A stretch of DNA of 64,000 bases from Breviolum minutum Mf 1.05b.01. Lineage: Eukaryota > Sar > Dinophyceae > Suessiales > Symbiodiniaceae. Of this stretch, positions 25,132-36,257 are shown piece by piece. Location of the stretch: the NCBI GenBank assembly GCA_000507305.1, contig DF239223.1, positions 66,284 to 130,283 on the forward strand, read 5' to 3'. The notes below the pieces were generated by a model. That model was not told the DNA's origin. It did no database searches and saw only the letters and a list, made by a program, of their open reading frames with translations. The translations under genes were made by a program, and so were the position numbers. Within the stretch, counting starts at the first letter, position 1; every line of letters begins with the position of its first letter.

Positions 25132-26500
25132 TTGCTACCAGCTAAAGCACACACCATTATAATCGTTCTTTGTTTTGTGATTTCTTTCATCTGCGCCGTA
25201 GCCATGCGTTGGCGATTTACCTTCCGTGGGACAGTCTTCAACTATTATCCTCCAGACGACGTGCCACCATTGCGCTGCGAAGCTTTCCAAACTTTTCTGC
25301 AAAACCATCCAGGTATTTCATCGGAGCGCTTCAGCCTAGAAGACTTCGAACTGCTTTGGTACGCGGCAAAGACAACCCTTGCCACTTCTGCAGATGATGC
25401 GGGCACAGTCAATTGTCCTCCGCAGAGATTCAACACATCATCGAGACGAACTTTGCGTTGGAATCGACCAAACATTCCATTGCAGCACTTCTTTTGCGAA
25501 GTCTTTTCTTTCCTGGAGCGAAAATATGCCTTGACTGTCCAAAACGACATTGCTGACCCACGTAATTTTCTGTCACAACCCCGTGATCTCCACGTGCGAA
25601 CATGTACATATGCTGAAGCCACATGGTACTGTATTGTGCCGTCATTGGCAACTGATTTTTTTGACACAACCTGCACAGTTTTGTCTCATACCTGCTGCTT
25701 CCAGCAACAGCTCTGGTCCACTGCCGATTTCACTTGGATGTGGCGATGCATCCAGCAGACCTGTGCGTCCGGGAATTCCCGGGTCTGCCTCGACCTTCGT
25801 TACGGCGACAGACGCTGGCGGCGCACTGTGCCGGCGCAGCAGCTTGTATCGGCAGCCGAACTGATTCATTTCTTATACGCGCGACCTGCTATGCCTTTGG
25901 AAACATTATTCCTTCTATGCTTCGATGCATGCCTTTCGCAGCCCGCGTCCCACTGGTCTTTCCTTTGTCAAACGTCCTCGGAACGGCGTGCCACACTTAC
26001 CGCAGCCTGCGCGACAAGCGCGCGCGAACCGACATCTTACGCCTCTGACGGCTCCGATATGGACCTGAGCTCCCTTACATCGGCACAACAACGAAGACTA
26101 CGATTGTTGGAAACTGCTTCCTCCTGGCCTGCGGCAATCCCACCCGCAGAACTTTTCTCTCACATGACTACCTACAAATCGTATTTTTCCGATGCATTGA
26201 AGCCACCCTTTCTTTGTGCTACCTGTGCTTGCCCAACATCGTTTCCTGCTGCCGAGTTACTCAACCTTCGTGAGGTCTTTCCTGACTTGATGGTTTTGCA
26301 TTCTTTTTTTTCAGCGAATACATACATGCAACGATACTATGAGTTCCACGGATGTAACCTTCCGCCTACTTTCACAGGCCTTCAAATCGAAACCTTGCAA
26401 TCGTATTTAGCCACCTTGCCAATAGAACTTCGCACCCACGAACCGGCACCTCGTCAATTTTTACTCCTTGCATCAATTTCTATGCGATCTTTCTTTTCTT
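25132..26500 (+). CDS. Helitron protein, N-terminal region
   Basis: This is an open frame of about 455 codons rich in Cys, Trp and Phe. It includes a CxxCxC cluster (PPFLCATCACPTSFPAAELL) followed by LNLREVFPDLMVLHSFFS, similar in place and kind to the Cys-rich region before DUF6570 in Helitron proteins. The first ~25 residues are hydrophobic and may be upstream noncoding sequence; the ATG at 25204 (MRWRFTFRGTVF) is an alternative start. The frame stays open to 26859, but beyond about 26500 the coding signal moves to another frame, so an intron or frameshift lies near 26500-26660. Confidence 0.55.
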
Positions 26501-26654
26501 TTGCTTGGTACGATCCCTCATGCTTCAACTTTTTTTTCCCGTCCAGGACGCCTGGCTACTACATTTTTCAAACCAGTCATCTTGGAGTGAAGCGGCTGCA
26601 GATTCGACGGCGCCTTTGTTTCTTATTTGTTGCCAACATTGCGCTCCTTTCCTT

Positions 26655-27527
26655 CGCAGTATGCCACCATCAATTCCACCGCGTAGTCTTGCAAACAACA
26701 ATCTTTGCATTGGACCGCCCCCCGAACTACAGAATCTTTCCCTCGGCGAACAACTTTTCATTGCCCGCGGGCACGCTCTACGCCGCCTTCGCACACTATC
26801 TCACACGGGTGATCCTGCCGCAAGACAAACGGGTCTACTGGGCACAACAAGCGCAATAGCTTTCCCTCAGGATCCAGTCTCCATCCTGTCTTCGTTACCT
26901 CCAACCCCCGAATCCCTCTGTGACTACATCAGCGTCTTTTTTCCCAACGAAGCCGAAACGGATTTACGGTACTGCAAGGAATTCATCGTTCGCCGCAACG
27001 TCGTACACGCTGCTTTGCGCTGGCTACTTCATCACAACCCTTACTATTGTGACCTGCACATCAATGTTTCGGCCCTGCACACGTTGCCCGAAGACGCAGT
27101 TCCATTGCCATGGCTGGAACATGCACAAGCAACCAATCGACCTGCGGATGCCTCTTCCACATTTGACCATGCTACGGCGAATTGAGGCATTCAAGCTGCT
27201 GTGCTTGACAATACTACCGACGCCTTCGATCCTCTACACTTATGGCAAACTGCTTTGTGCGCTTGCGACCATTTCCAAACTCACACAGCCTCCCAACCGG
27301 ACTTGCAAGCAGCAGACTTTCAAGTTGCCTACACTGCGTTAACCAGACTGGCTGCAAGTGCAGAACATCCCAGCTTTGTACAAGATACCCTATATCGACA
27401 TTCTTCCCACCCTTCGAGTGAAAAGATTTACTGCGTACTACCACATGCAGATTCGCCTTTGAATAGCTACGACCCATCATTCTGGCCTCTTTGTTTTCCT
27501 TGGCTCTTCCCCTATGGTAGGTATTGA
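26655..27527 (+). pseudogene. Helitron DUF6570-like domain with in-frame stop
   Basis: The frame after an AG acceptor-like site near 26658 has PPPELQNLSLGEQLFIARGH, AIAFPQDPVSILSSLPPTPE, VRRNVVHAALRWLLHHNPYY and LHTLPEDAVPLPWLEHAQ. These are the landmarks of DUF6570, which precedes Rep in many Helitrons (P-x-L..L-x-x-E-x-x-x-I-A-R; fixed-order P-x-D and LP; V-x-R-x-x-V-x-x-AL-x-WL-x-x-x-NP-x-Y). A TGA at 27183-27185 interrupts it, and the same frame continues afterwards through VLPHADSPLNSYDPSFWPLC to the Helitron-typical FPWLFPYG at the 3' end. A GT donor (GTAGGTATT) follows at 27515. The stop shows this copy is no longer autonomous unless it is spliced out or read through. Confidence 0.7.
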
Positions 27528-29510
27528 TGGTCAAGTGCGTCCAAAGCATCTTTCCGATTATGACTGGGGAAGTCTGCTCCTGCAGCGTCAGGATCGAAAT
27601 TCTTCAAGCCACTGGCGTATGGATCTCGATTTCGTATCCGTTCTATACTCGATTCTCCATCGACGAAGACTCCTCCGTGCCGTTCCTAGACGCTTATCGT
27701 GGGGTTTTCTTACTGATGGGAGATGGGGGGGTTTTCTTGTAGGTAAGGTTTTTTCTAAGTTTTTTCCACCGTGTTGCCTCAGGAAAGGTTTCGATTTTTG
27801 TGCTTCCCTGCTTTTTAACACATGTTGCCATTTCTGGAATCTTGAGCTGACATGGGCCCAAGCACTTCGGGAAAGGGCTGCCACCATTTTGACAATATGC
27901 CTGGACCTCAAATATGTCCTGCATGTGGACAATGGATTTGTCATGCATGCACGCATGGTCAGACATGCATCATGCATTTTCATTCATCACGCATGTCATG
28001 AATCATGCATCACGCATGTCACGCATCATGCATATCATGTCATGAACTGCAGCTGTTTTTGCTCAATGGAAGATGCGCCTGAGAAGCAACTTCGAGAACA
28101 CGATGAGGTGTGTGTAACACCGCTTGTTGCTTTTGTTTATTCATGGGTTTGCTTACTCATCCAGGACCACAAGCTGAAGAGGAAGCAGCAGAGGGCCTTG
28201 GAGGTTTGGCAGGGGATTGACCTTTTTTAGCAATGATTTTTTTTCCTGATCCATTTTTGGCTTGCCCCCTGCCCAGACTGGAGCCAAGCCAAAGAAGATC
28301 GGTAGAGGACCACGTGACTTGGAAGAGACTGAAGCACTTGGAGCGCAGTCATCCAAGTACCCAGGTCCTGCACATCGCCCTGGTTTCTTCAAGGTTGGTC
28401 CTGTACGGATTGCTGAGCTGCAGCAGGCCCCATCTTCAGATGAATGTACATCTGAAGAGCTCTACGACATGTCCACGGCAGAAGGAGTACACCAAGAAGG
28501 AGATGGGAAATGGACCCTGGAAGGCACGCTTGTGCAACCATCTTTCGCCCACATTTGCAACAGCAAACTGCCACGAGGCATTGCCGATTGGACCAAAAGT
28601 ACCTCGACGAGTTGACTGCGGCCTTTCAGACCTTGAACTTTTCAAGGTCTAACTGTTCCTTTCAAAGTCTGTTGTTGTTTTTTCCAAATTTGTTTTCTTG
28701 GCCCTGCAGGGAATAGATTTCAAGGCCATTGACCTGTGGATTGATGCCTGGACCTCAGCTTCCTTTTGTTTCAGGCCGAAAAACATTTTTTCTCATCATT
28801 GGATCATGCATAGATTCTTACATGTATGTTTCTTTCTTTTCCTGCATGCATAGATCATGCATGCAATCATCCTTTTAGATTGGCCATGTAACAATGTCAC
28901 AATTTGACTGTTGCATATTATGAGGCCGACCTCTGGAGCCTCATCTGCTATTTGACAAGCAGCGCTGGCTTTCAACCCTCTCAACAATGGGAGAAACCTT
29001 TGTGGTCTGCCATAAAAACTGTGCAGGCCAATTTAGACAAACATGTTTCGCAGTAGGGTCCAAAAAACACGATTTTTCGTGCTGCAAAATCTTGCACCGC
29101 AATGACCCGAGAAAAAGCCGAGAAATCGTAGTGAAAACCCCCCACCTCGCAAAGAAAACCCCAAGAAATTTCTTGGGTAATTCGCGGCTTTTTCTTGGGT
29201 TTTTCTCTGGCTGCTTTTCGGTCAATTTCACGCATTTCACGCATTTTGGTTAATTTCACGCATTTCACGCATTTCATAAAAACATATCTGGCAGCTTTTG
29301 AGGGTATAAGGATGCNGGAGTTTTCTTACAGACAAGCCTGTCTAGGTTCGTGTACACATTCACTCTCCAACTTTCCAATCCTGCCTTCCAGCTCTTGACA
29401 CCCTTCAAGGTGTCGATTGGGTGCGCGTTGCTGCTACAGTTGGTGAGTACCTTCCGAACAAACAGTGTTGACTTTTTTCTCATTTCCCCGTCAAGCTATT
29501 TCCGTTTCTA
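27515..29510 (+). other. interruption within the Helitron (intron and/or insertion)
   Basis: The Helitron reading frame stops at a GT donor after FPYG and resumes near 29525 (RVAPSYTHPFSRCPFLS). Between them are short gene-like exons at 28066-28393, repeated GCATCATGCAT-type words at 27930-28040 and 28800-28862, a stem-loop near 29110-29195 with an 18-bp palindrome (CCCAAGAAATTTCTTGGG, 29160-29177), TTTCACGCA repeats at 29224-29277, and an N at 29316. Confidence 0.6.
28066..28393 (+). CDS. three in-phase exons of an unknown gene inside the Helitron
   Basis: Three short exons join in phase 0 with canonical GT-AG borders. The first is 28066-28107 (MEDAPEKQLREHDE, donor GTGTGT). The second is 28165-28203 (DHKLKRKQQRALE, preceded by CCAG and followed by GTTTGG). 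The third is 28277-28393 (TGAKPKKIGRGPRDLEETEA, ending FFK before GTTGGT). If the last donor is not used, the frame stays open to a stop at 28613-28615. The product is small, hydrophilic and charged, and unlike Helitron proteins. I do not recognise the family. Its position in the middle of a Helitron fits a captured host gene fragment, or a host gene present before the element. Confidence 0.45.
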
Positions 29511-32096
29511 TACCACCAGTAGACATGTCCACGTCGTTTTTGCGTGTTGCCCCCTCGTACACGCATCCATTTTCTCGGTGTCCTTTCTTAAGTATTGCTA
29601 CATTTAAGACCCATAAACTCCAACTTTCGAATAACGTCATACCACCGACATCTACCGCCTACCTCATCCTGAGGCACGGCTCTGTTTCCGATGCGCTTCG
29701 CTCCGCTGATGTTGCGGACGGAATGAAAGCCATCCTGCGTTACCTGCAACTCGTGCAGGGACAAACAGATGCGGCACGACGACTCATGCGGGGCCAGCTC
29801 CAATCTATGATTCAGTACTTTGGGTATCCGCTCCTGTTTGTTACACTCAATCCCGCAGACGTGCTTCATCCTTTCACATGGCGTTGCAGCCTTTCCGCAG
29901 ATCGAGTTCCGTTGCCCGGGACTTCGTTGGATCCCCACTTGTTAGAAATCCTTCAAAACATCAATTTGTGGCAGACGGTCGCTCAAGATCCTACGGCTGC
30001 GGTGCAAGCTTTTCACATGCATGTAGCTGCCTTCATGCAAACCCTGCTCGACGTTTGCACATCCTCCCCAAACCTCCATGCCGATGGGATCGCTTCTACC
30101 AACGGCCGCGGCATCTTCGGGCCGCTCTCCGCTGCGTTTGGCTCCATTGAACCCCAGCAAAGAGGTAGTCTTCACATACATTTTCTCCTCTTTTGCTACA
30201 GCTTCCGTACTCCGGCAGCTTTGCTTGACAACTTCATCGACAATCTAGCACTGCTTGAAAAAAGCTTGTGGGATTGGGTCCGATCCATCGTAGCAACAAG
30301 CTTTCAAGCCATTCCACCTATGTTGGGATTGTCTGCTTCTGCTACCACTTCCATACTTCAGCAGTTGCGGCCCTTGCCCTATGCAGATTCCAACATCCAG
30401 GCAATGCACAAAAATTATTCCAATCATATTCAGCGATCTACAGACAATTGGTTTGCTGCAGACCCTGAACGATTGCTACCAGCGCTTGGTCCTTTCGAAA
30501 ATGTCTATCCCTTGACAATGCCTTCTGGTAAATACTTCATTCCCTGGGCGATGGATTACTTGCAAGAGCTGCCAGATGACCCTACTTTCCTACCGAACCA
30601 AACTGCCAAATTGCTGCTCTATGACCTCCGAAACTCTGTCCTTGCTTCAGGACTCTTACATGCTTGCCAAAGCCGTACCTGTTTCAAAGGGAAACTTGGA
30701 AAGAGAGGCTACTGTCGATTAGGTTTTTGGCACTGGCTTCAACATGCCCCCCAACTTTGGGAAAGATGCCGTGGAATTGTATTGACGCCGCGACCGCTGC
30801 TCGGCACTATCCCTCCCCATACAGACGCGTTCCTGACAGAGAGACATCATCAGTTTTTTGGGAAGATGAACCCTGTCATGCTTGCTTGTTGCAAGTGTAA
30901 CCATGACGTCTCCACCCTACTGCGCTTTCCAGCTGACTACATCACAGCCTCAGATCCCGTCGGCTTGATCCGTAATCGTATGGCCACCAATATGGCAACC
31001 TTGCTATATTATGTAACTTGCTACACCACCAAGACCCAACCACAGCTCACTTCCTTGTGGTCCTTGCTTCACTCAGCCACCCAGCGAATTCTCGAATCTT
31101 TCCAAAATCTAGATCCACCCACTGCGCCTTTGACACGTGCACGATCTGCTCTGTCCCGGTTGCTTCTTTCTTGCCAAAAACGAGTCCACAAGTCGTCCCA
31201 AGAAATGGTGTCCTACCTTTTCTCGGCTTTGATGACTACTACAGCACACACTCATTCAAAAGATTGTTCTACGGAAAACTCGCTGCTGAACTTCAGACCT
31301 TGCACGCAATGCCCGGCATGTCCCACGGCGCCGCCGAACTGGACAGGCATGATCCAACCCGACATGGCTGAAGTACACCCAGATAATGAGACACCGCAGT
31401 ACACCTTTGTATCTTCCACACACTCAGACTATGAATTTCGTGGTGACGATTTAGATGACTGGCCTTTTTATTTCTACATGGCTGGCGTCACTCGAATCCT
31501 TACAACCAAGAGTGCTTTATCAACACCAGGCTGTATTCCCTTTGCACCAAATCACCCAGAGCGTCGGACTTGGCGCCAGCAGGTCCTCACCAGCACGGCC
31601 TGGAAAATCCCACACCTCATGGGCCCTCGTATTCCTTCCATCACAGAAGATCCCGAACATCGTGCCTTACTTCTCTTACTCCTGTTCAAGCCTTGGAAAC
31701 AACTTTCTGACGTGGTCGGAAGCCTTCTGCCTCTGGATGACAGCGCTCCAACGTGGCCTTCCCGATCCTACAATCCGTGCAACTGCCCTCAGTCCTGCGT
31801 ACTGGGCCCAACGCACGATCCACATTATTGAACACATCGACGATATCTCCAAGACAGATTTCACAACCGCCGACCGCGAACTTCGCCTCAATCCCGACGA
31901 ACTTTGCGGAAGACAAAGCACGACTATAGAATCCCAACAGGTACACCAACATCCGCAATCAGATACCGACGATACCTTCGACACTGACCCTTTGGACACG
32001 GATATTCTCAACGACCAATGTCCTGAGACTGTCACTTGCCCTACTAACATTCGTATTATTCCACGTAGGGCTTTCCACTCTCACACACTTGGCTGA
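29510..32096 (+). pseudogene. Helitron Rep (HUH endonuclease) domain, frameshifted
   Basis: This is the rolling-circle replication initiator that would nick and join the element's ends. After RCPFLSIATFKTHKLQLSNN comes the Rep domain. YFGYPLLFVTLNPADVLHPF, around 29815-29870, is the P-x-F-x-T-x-x-x-x-D motif. EPQQRGSLHIHFLLF, around 30150-30192, holds the HIH metal-binding pair. YYVTCYTTK, around 31008-31034, is the catalytic tyrosine motif. The frame is open to 31831, but the later Helitron segment (TWSEAFCLWMTALQRG and onward to RRAFHSHTLG) lies in another frame from about 31700, right after LLLLFKPWKQ, so a single-base indel has occurred there. The first ~15 codons before 29510 are probably intron. 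Confidence 0.88.
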
Positions 32097-32306
32097 ATTT
32101 GTTGGACCATGGCATCCCTCATTTATATACTTACATACACAGTTGCTGTTTTGTATCGACCTTCGCTTGTACCTGTACCTTTCTCACTCTTCTTCGAGTC
32201 GTTCCTGTTGTCCTTCTTCTGTTTTTGCAATGTAAGATGCTTTCATGTACTAAAGCTGACTAGATTTTTTTCAAAAAACATCCCCAGTCAGTTCTGATAG
32301 TTGTGT

Positions 32307-32345
32307 CGTTTTTTCTGTTGTTGTTGTTGTTGTTGTTGTTGTTGC

Positions 32346-32409
<64 letters not shown>

Positions 32410-32497
32410 GCTGTCGTTGTCGTTGTCGTTGTTGTTATCGTTGTCGTTGTCGTTGCCGTTGCCGTTGTCGTTGTCGTTGTCCTTGTCGTCGTTGTGG

Positions 32498-32574
<77 letters not shown>

Positions 32575-32577
32575 GCC
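32307..32577. repeat. long TTG trinucleotide repeat in a Helitron intron
   Basis: About 270 bp of nearly pure TTG with CGT interruptions at 32412-32495. It lies between the end of the Rep frame (32096) and the helicase exon, whose acceptor CAG is at 32586-32588, so it would form most of an intron. Cys- and Leu-rich open frames over it are not proteins. Confidence 0.9.
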
Positions 32578-32588
32578 TTACATATCAG

Positions 32589-35118
32589 GTAGATCCTTTC
32601 GAGACCGTTGATTCATCGACGCGAACATCAGCAAGTTTTACAGCCACGTGGGATATCCTGCTGCCACTTTCTCGTTCGGAAATTTTACCATCCCCCGCCG
32701 CGGCAGCATCCTTTATCGCCCAATTCCGACTTATTGACGACGCCATTCATGCAAACATGGACCCTCCTGCCCACGATCCTACCACATTCTATCCTGGTTG
32801 GAAGCTTCCTCCTCATTTGCCTCTACAACAACTGCTACGTGAAGAATACGATTGGGACTTTGCAAATGCTCTGGCTTCCAACCAACCGGCGCCAGCACCA
32901 CCCACAGACACGCCACCCCTAGCATTGCCAGTCGTTCCCAAAACTGCTACTATCGTCTACCAAGTTTGCGAACAATGGCTTCGCTCCGGCCGCTGCAATA
33001 CTGCCCATGGTACATTGAACAAAAAGCAAGCAGCATACTTGCTTCTGATCGCCGCATGGTTACAAGAGACGCTGAACCGTTCTTGGGGTCTTCCCGCTGC
33101 AACAATTCCTTTTCGGACATCTTTACTGCTTGGCGGCCCAGGCTCCGGCAAAACTTATACCACTTTGTTGGCTACAGAACTTCTTCATTACTTTCTACCA
33201 GACAGCACTCTTCGGGCTGCATTCACACACCGTGCCGCACGCCTTCTTGCAGGACACACTCTTCATTCCTGCCTCTCTCTGCCCTTGGACCTCACGGACA
33301 CCAGCGCCAAAGCAAACTCTCTGGGTAAGAAAAAAGACTCACTACAAGCTATTTGGCATAACATCTCTACGTTTCTTGTGGACGAGGTCTCCATGCTCTC
33401 CAACGAAATCTTCGCACGAATGGATCTCCGTGTCCGCCAAATCTTTAATGCCTTTGCAACTGCCTGGGCTGGCCTTGCCATTCGCCTTTCCGGCGACTTT
33501 CACCAGTTGCCTCCTGTGGCAGCATCGTGTCTCATCAAACCAGAATCCACGCCACCTGCAAATGCCAACCTTACTGAAACCCAAACCCAAATCGCTATTG
33601 GCCGCGACCTTTGGAAAAATATTGACGCGGTTTGTATCCTTGAGCATAGCCATCGTTGCCAAGGTCCATTGCACACATTCCTGAATGACCTTACTTCAGA
33701 TAAAGGCATTTCCACTGATTCTTGGCAGCACCTTCGTGCTCGCCAGCTCACCAGCAACGACAGACGGCTCCAGCTCACCAAATTCCACCCATCTCGGTGT
33801 CCCATTGGTGTCCTACGCCACTCAGTTCGCGCACTGAAAACTGTGCAACGTGCCCACGAAGCTGCCGCTGCTTGCGGTCACCGTCTTCTTCTATCCATTG
33901 CTGCAGATCGTTGCTCCTCCGCCAACCGCCTTTTCAGCTTAGCATCAGATCTCGCCCTCGAAGCCGCCAGCATTCACACCTTGAGCACTACAGCGAATCT
34001 CCCCAATATTCTTGCCTTGTACCCTGGTATCGAAGTTTGTCTCGAAGCCAAGCTTTCGGCAGAGATTGGAGTTGTTCGCGGATGTACATGCATCGTCGAA
34101 GACATCATTCTATCGGATGCTGAGCCGTACCCTTTCTTCAGACAGTATTTTTTTTTGTTTCCGAGCCGTGGCGAACAAAATACATTAAAACTACAATCCT
34201 TTCACTTTTTTGGTTCGAGCCCCTTTGCATTTCTACTCCTCCCCAGATAGACTAAAAAGTTCCCAACGATCGTACTTTTCGTCCCTCCTTTCTGACCCCA
34301 TGCTCTCACATAATAACGCAGGTTTTTTCCGCGTGACTCCACCTTACCACCGCATCCGTTACTCCATGTTCCACGTGGCCTACTCCTGCGGGTACCAAGC
34401 GCAACGTGGGTGAAGCATGGTGGTCTTGGACCTGGCCGTTTTTTTCTGGGTCCTCTGCGCCCCTGGCGGTTCTTTCCACGCCAGCCATCCGGCGACAATT
34501 TCCTGCAGGACCAAGACAATAAGCCTTTCCTGCAGCTACAACGATGTCAACTTCCACTCACGAACACTTTTGCCATGACCGCTTACCAGCTGCAAGGACA
34601 AACGTTGCCGGCTATTATTTTGGATCTGGCAAAACCACCCCAAATGACCGCCGTGGCTCATCGTATGTAGCAACTCTTTGGCCACATGTTCTAACTCTTT
34701 TCCCATCGGTTCTATCTCCAACATTCATCCTATATCTCCTCACTTTTGATTCTTTCCCACCCCCTATATCTCCCCACTTTCTATTATTTCCCAACCCCTT
34801 CTTCGACCGTCTCATACCAAGGATGACTACTGGATTGCGTGCCTCGTACTTCTCAGCCGCGTTCCCCAATTCGACGACATCCTCTTGCTTCGCCTCCCAG
34901 ACCGTGCTATCCTGGCTCGTGCGCGACCACAATACCTCCAGAATGCGTACCAGCAATTTCTCGCGAAAGAAAAACAGACGTTACGATCACTCGACGCGAT
35001 CTTGCAACAGCACAACTTCGATGGCCTGCGGCAATCTATCACGCTTCCACTCTTGCATACTGATTCCAAACCAGCAGTGCCGCCTTTCCAATTCCAACGT
35101 CGAGTCCTTCGCAAATGA
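32589..35118 (+). pseudogene. Helitron PIF1-type helicase domain
   Basis: This is a superfamily 1B DNA helicase that would unwind the element during rolling-circle transposition. The first exon begins after CAG at 32588 and holds the Walker A box GGPGSGKT (about 33133), Walker B FLVDEVSMLSN (about 33370), motif III LSGDFHQLPPV (about 33487) and LEHSHRCQ (about 33640). The frame then leaves coding sequence near 34140. A second exon (about 34532-34665, after CCTGCAG) has TFAMTAYQLQGQTLPAIILD. A third (from about 34820) has DYWIACLVLLSRVPQFDDIL, the last helicase motifs, and ends at a stop at 35118 after FQRRVLRK. The breaks at 34.14-34.53 and 34.67-34.82 kb may be introns or insertions. Confidence 0.88.
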
Positions 35119-35393
35119 AACCTCTCCATATTCCACCTCGCGCTTTCGACAGCTTTGCCAAAGTGCACGATCACACAAAAAGATACGTTTCTCCCAGATC
35201 ACTTCGTTAATCTCTGAGCCTTGCAACATTTCACTTCTTGGCGTCGAACCTAAGATATGATGATTGATTTGTCGTGCTTTCTCACGTGACCTTGATGGTT
35301 GAATGTGAAATCTCAATCATCCTCATGACACAATATGAAGGAAAAATGTTTTTTTTCTTTCCAAAGCCTGTTCCATGACCAAGCTTGATCACC

Positions 35394-35513
35394 ATGGTGG
35401 CACCTCAGGCGGTGGCCAGAGATCCTGCCAAGGATGCCATGGAGGCAATACAAGCCTTGAAGAATGTCGCTGCTTCTTGGATTAGCATCCGGGGGATGAA
35501 TGTGATGGGATGA
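35394..35513 (+). CDS. small open frame downstream of the Helitron
   Basis: A 39-codon frame (MVAPQAVARDPAKDAMEAIQ and on) has Ala-rich, helix-like composition and runs from ATG to a TGA. It lies between the Helitron helicase stop and the left end of the inverted-repeat element. It could be a first exon or a captured fragment; no family is recognised. Confidence 0.2.
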   Translation: MVAPQAVARDPAKDAMEAIQALKNVAASWISIRGMNVMG

Positions 35514-35576
35514 CTCCAGAACCTTTGGGGGGTTTCAGATCACCTTGCTAGGTGCAACAAAATATAGGTACCTGTA

Positions 35577-35606
35577 CCCAATAGACTGGGTTAGTCTATT
35601 TTTTGT
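35577..35606 (+). repeat. left terminal inverted repeat, second copy at 35660-35689
   Basis: The 30 bp start CCCAATAGACTGGG and end TTTTTTGT. Positions 35580-35600 form a hairpin (AATAGACT, loop GGGTT, AGTCTATT). The 82 bp from 35577 to 35658 are repeated exactly from 35660 on the other side of a single N at 35659, which is either a real duplication of the tip or an assembly join. Confidence 0.85.
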
Positions 35607-36257
35607 CTAAATAGTTTATTTTTGGAAACCGATTATTTTTATCTACTTCTCTTATTTTNCCCAATAGACTGGGTTAGTCTATTTTTTGTCTAAATAGTTT
35701 ATTTTTGGAAACCGATTATTTTTATCTACTTCTCTTATTTTTTTAAACTTTTTTTCTATTGTTTTGCGTGTTTTTTTTGTCGGTAAAAAGTATCTATATC
35801 GTTTATTTTTGTTATCGTAAAATAAGAGATATAGATAAAAATTATCTTTAAAATAAGAGAAATCGACTATTTCATAGCAGTTTTGGGACCTCAAAAACCA
35901 GAAGTTTACAAGAAACTTCTTGCAAAGTTCTTGTTTGCAACCCTCACTTTGGTAGAAGTTTGCCAGAAGTTTTGTGCACCAAAACCAGCACTTTGATGGA
36001 AATTTGGTAGGGACATGTGTAGTGGGGTGTGGTTGTCGGTTTAGATTTGTTTATTAGGATCAGTGAAATGGATTGCCATTGTTTTGGCGCATTTCGTGTC
36101 TGAAGACTCTCAAACAAAATCAAACACTCTACATCTCTCAAACAAAATCAAAACAACAATTTCCTGACAACGCTCCTCCACAACAACTTTCAAGTTATCA
36201 ACCGACGACATCATTAATATCTTGTATGCTGTGGTGGGGTGTGTTGTTTTGAGTCTT

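Larger units (their letters stand above)
25132..35118 (+). mobile_element. large decayed Helitron (Rep-helicase rolling-circle transposon)
   Basis: The parts of a Helitron protein occur in order on one strand: a Cys-rich N-terminal region, a DUF6570-like domain, the FPWLFPYG segment, the HUH Rep domain and a PIF1-type helicase with its last motifs. They are split over several frames by likely introns, an in-frame TGA at 27183, a frameshift near 31700, a 2-kb interruption at 27.5-29.5 kb and a TTG-repeat intron at 32.1-32.59 kb. The limits given are those of the coding parts. The true ends (5' TC and a 3' hairpin followed by CTRR) were not identified, so the element is probably somewhat longer. 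Confidence 0.85.

Noticed and set aside
25132..25200. Signal peptide or membrane anchor at the start of the Helitron protein
   Set aside because: The hydrophobic start is more likely noncoding sequence before a later ATG at 25204; Helitron proteins are not membrane proteins.
32301..32588. Cys-rich N-terminus in frame with the helicase
   Set aside because: It comes from the TTG repeat; a CAG acceptor at 32588 explains the helicase exon start.
35577..35742. Long terminal repeats of a retroelement
   Set aside because: The matching copy at 53305-53334 is inverted, not direct; the direct copy next to it is separated only by an N.
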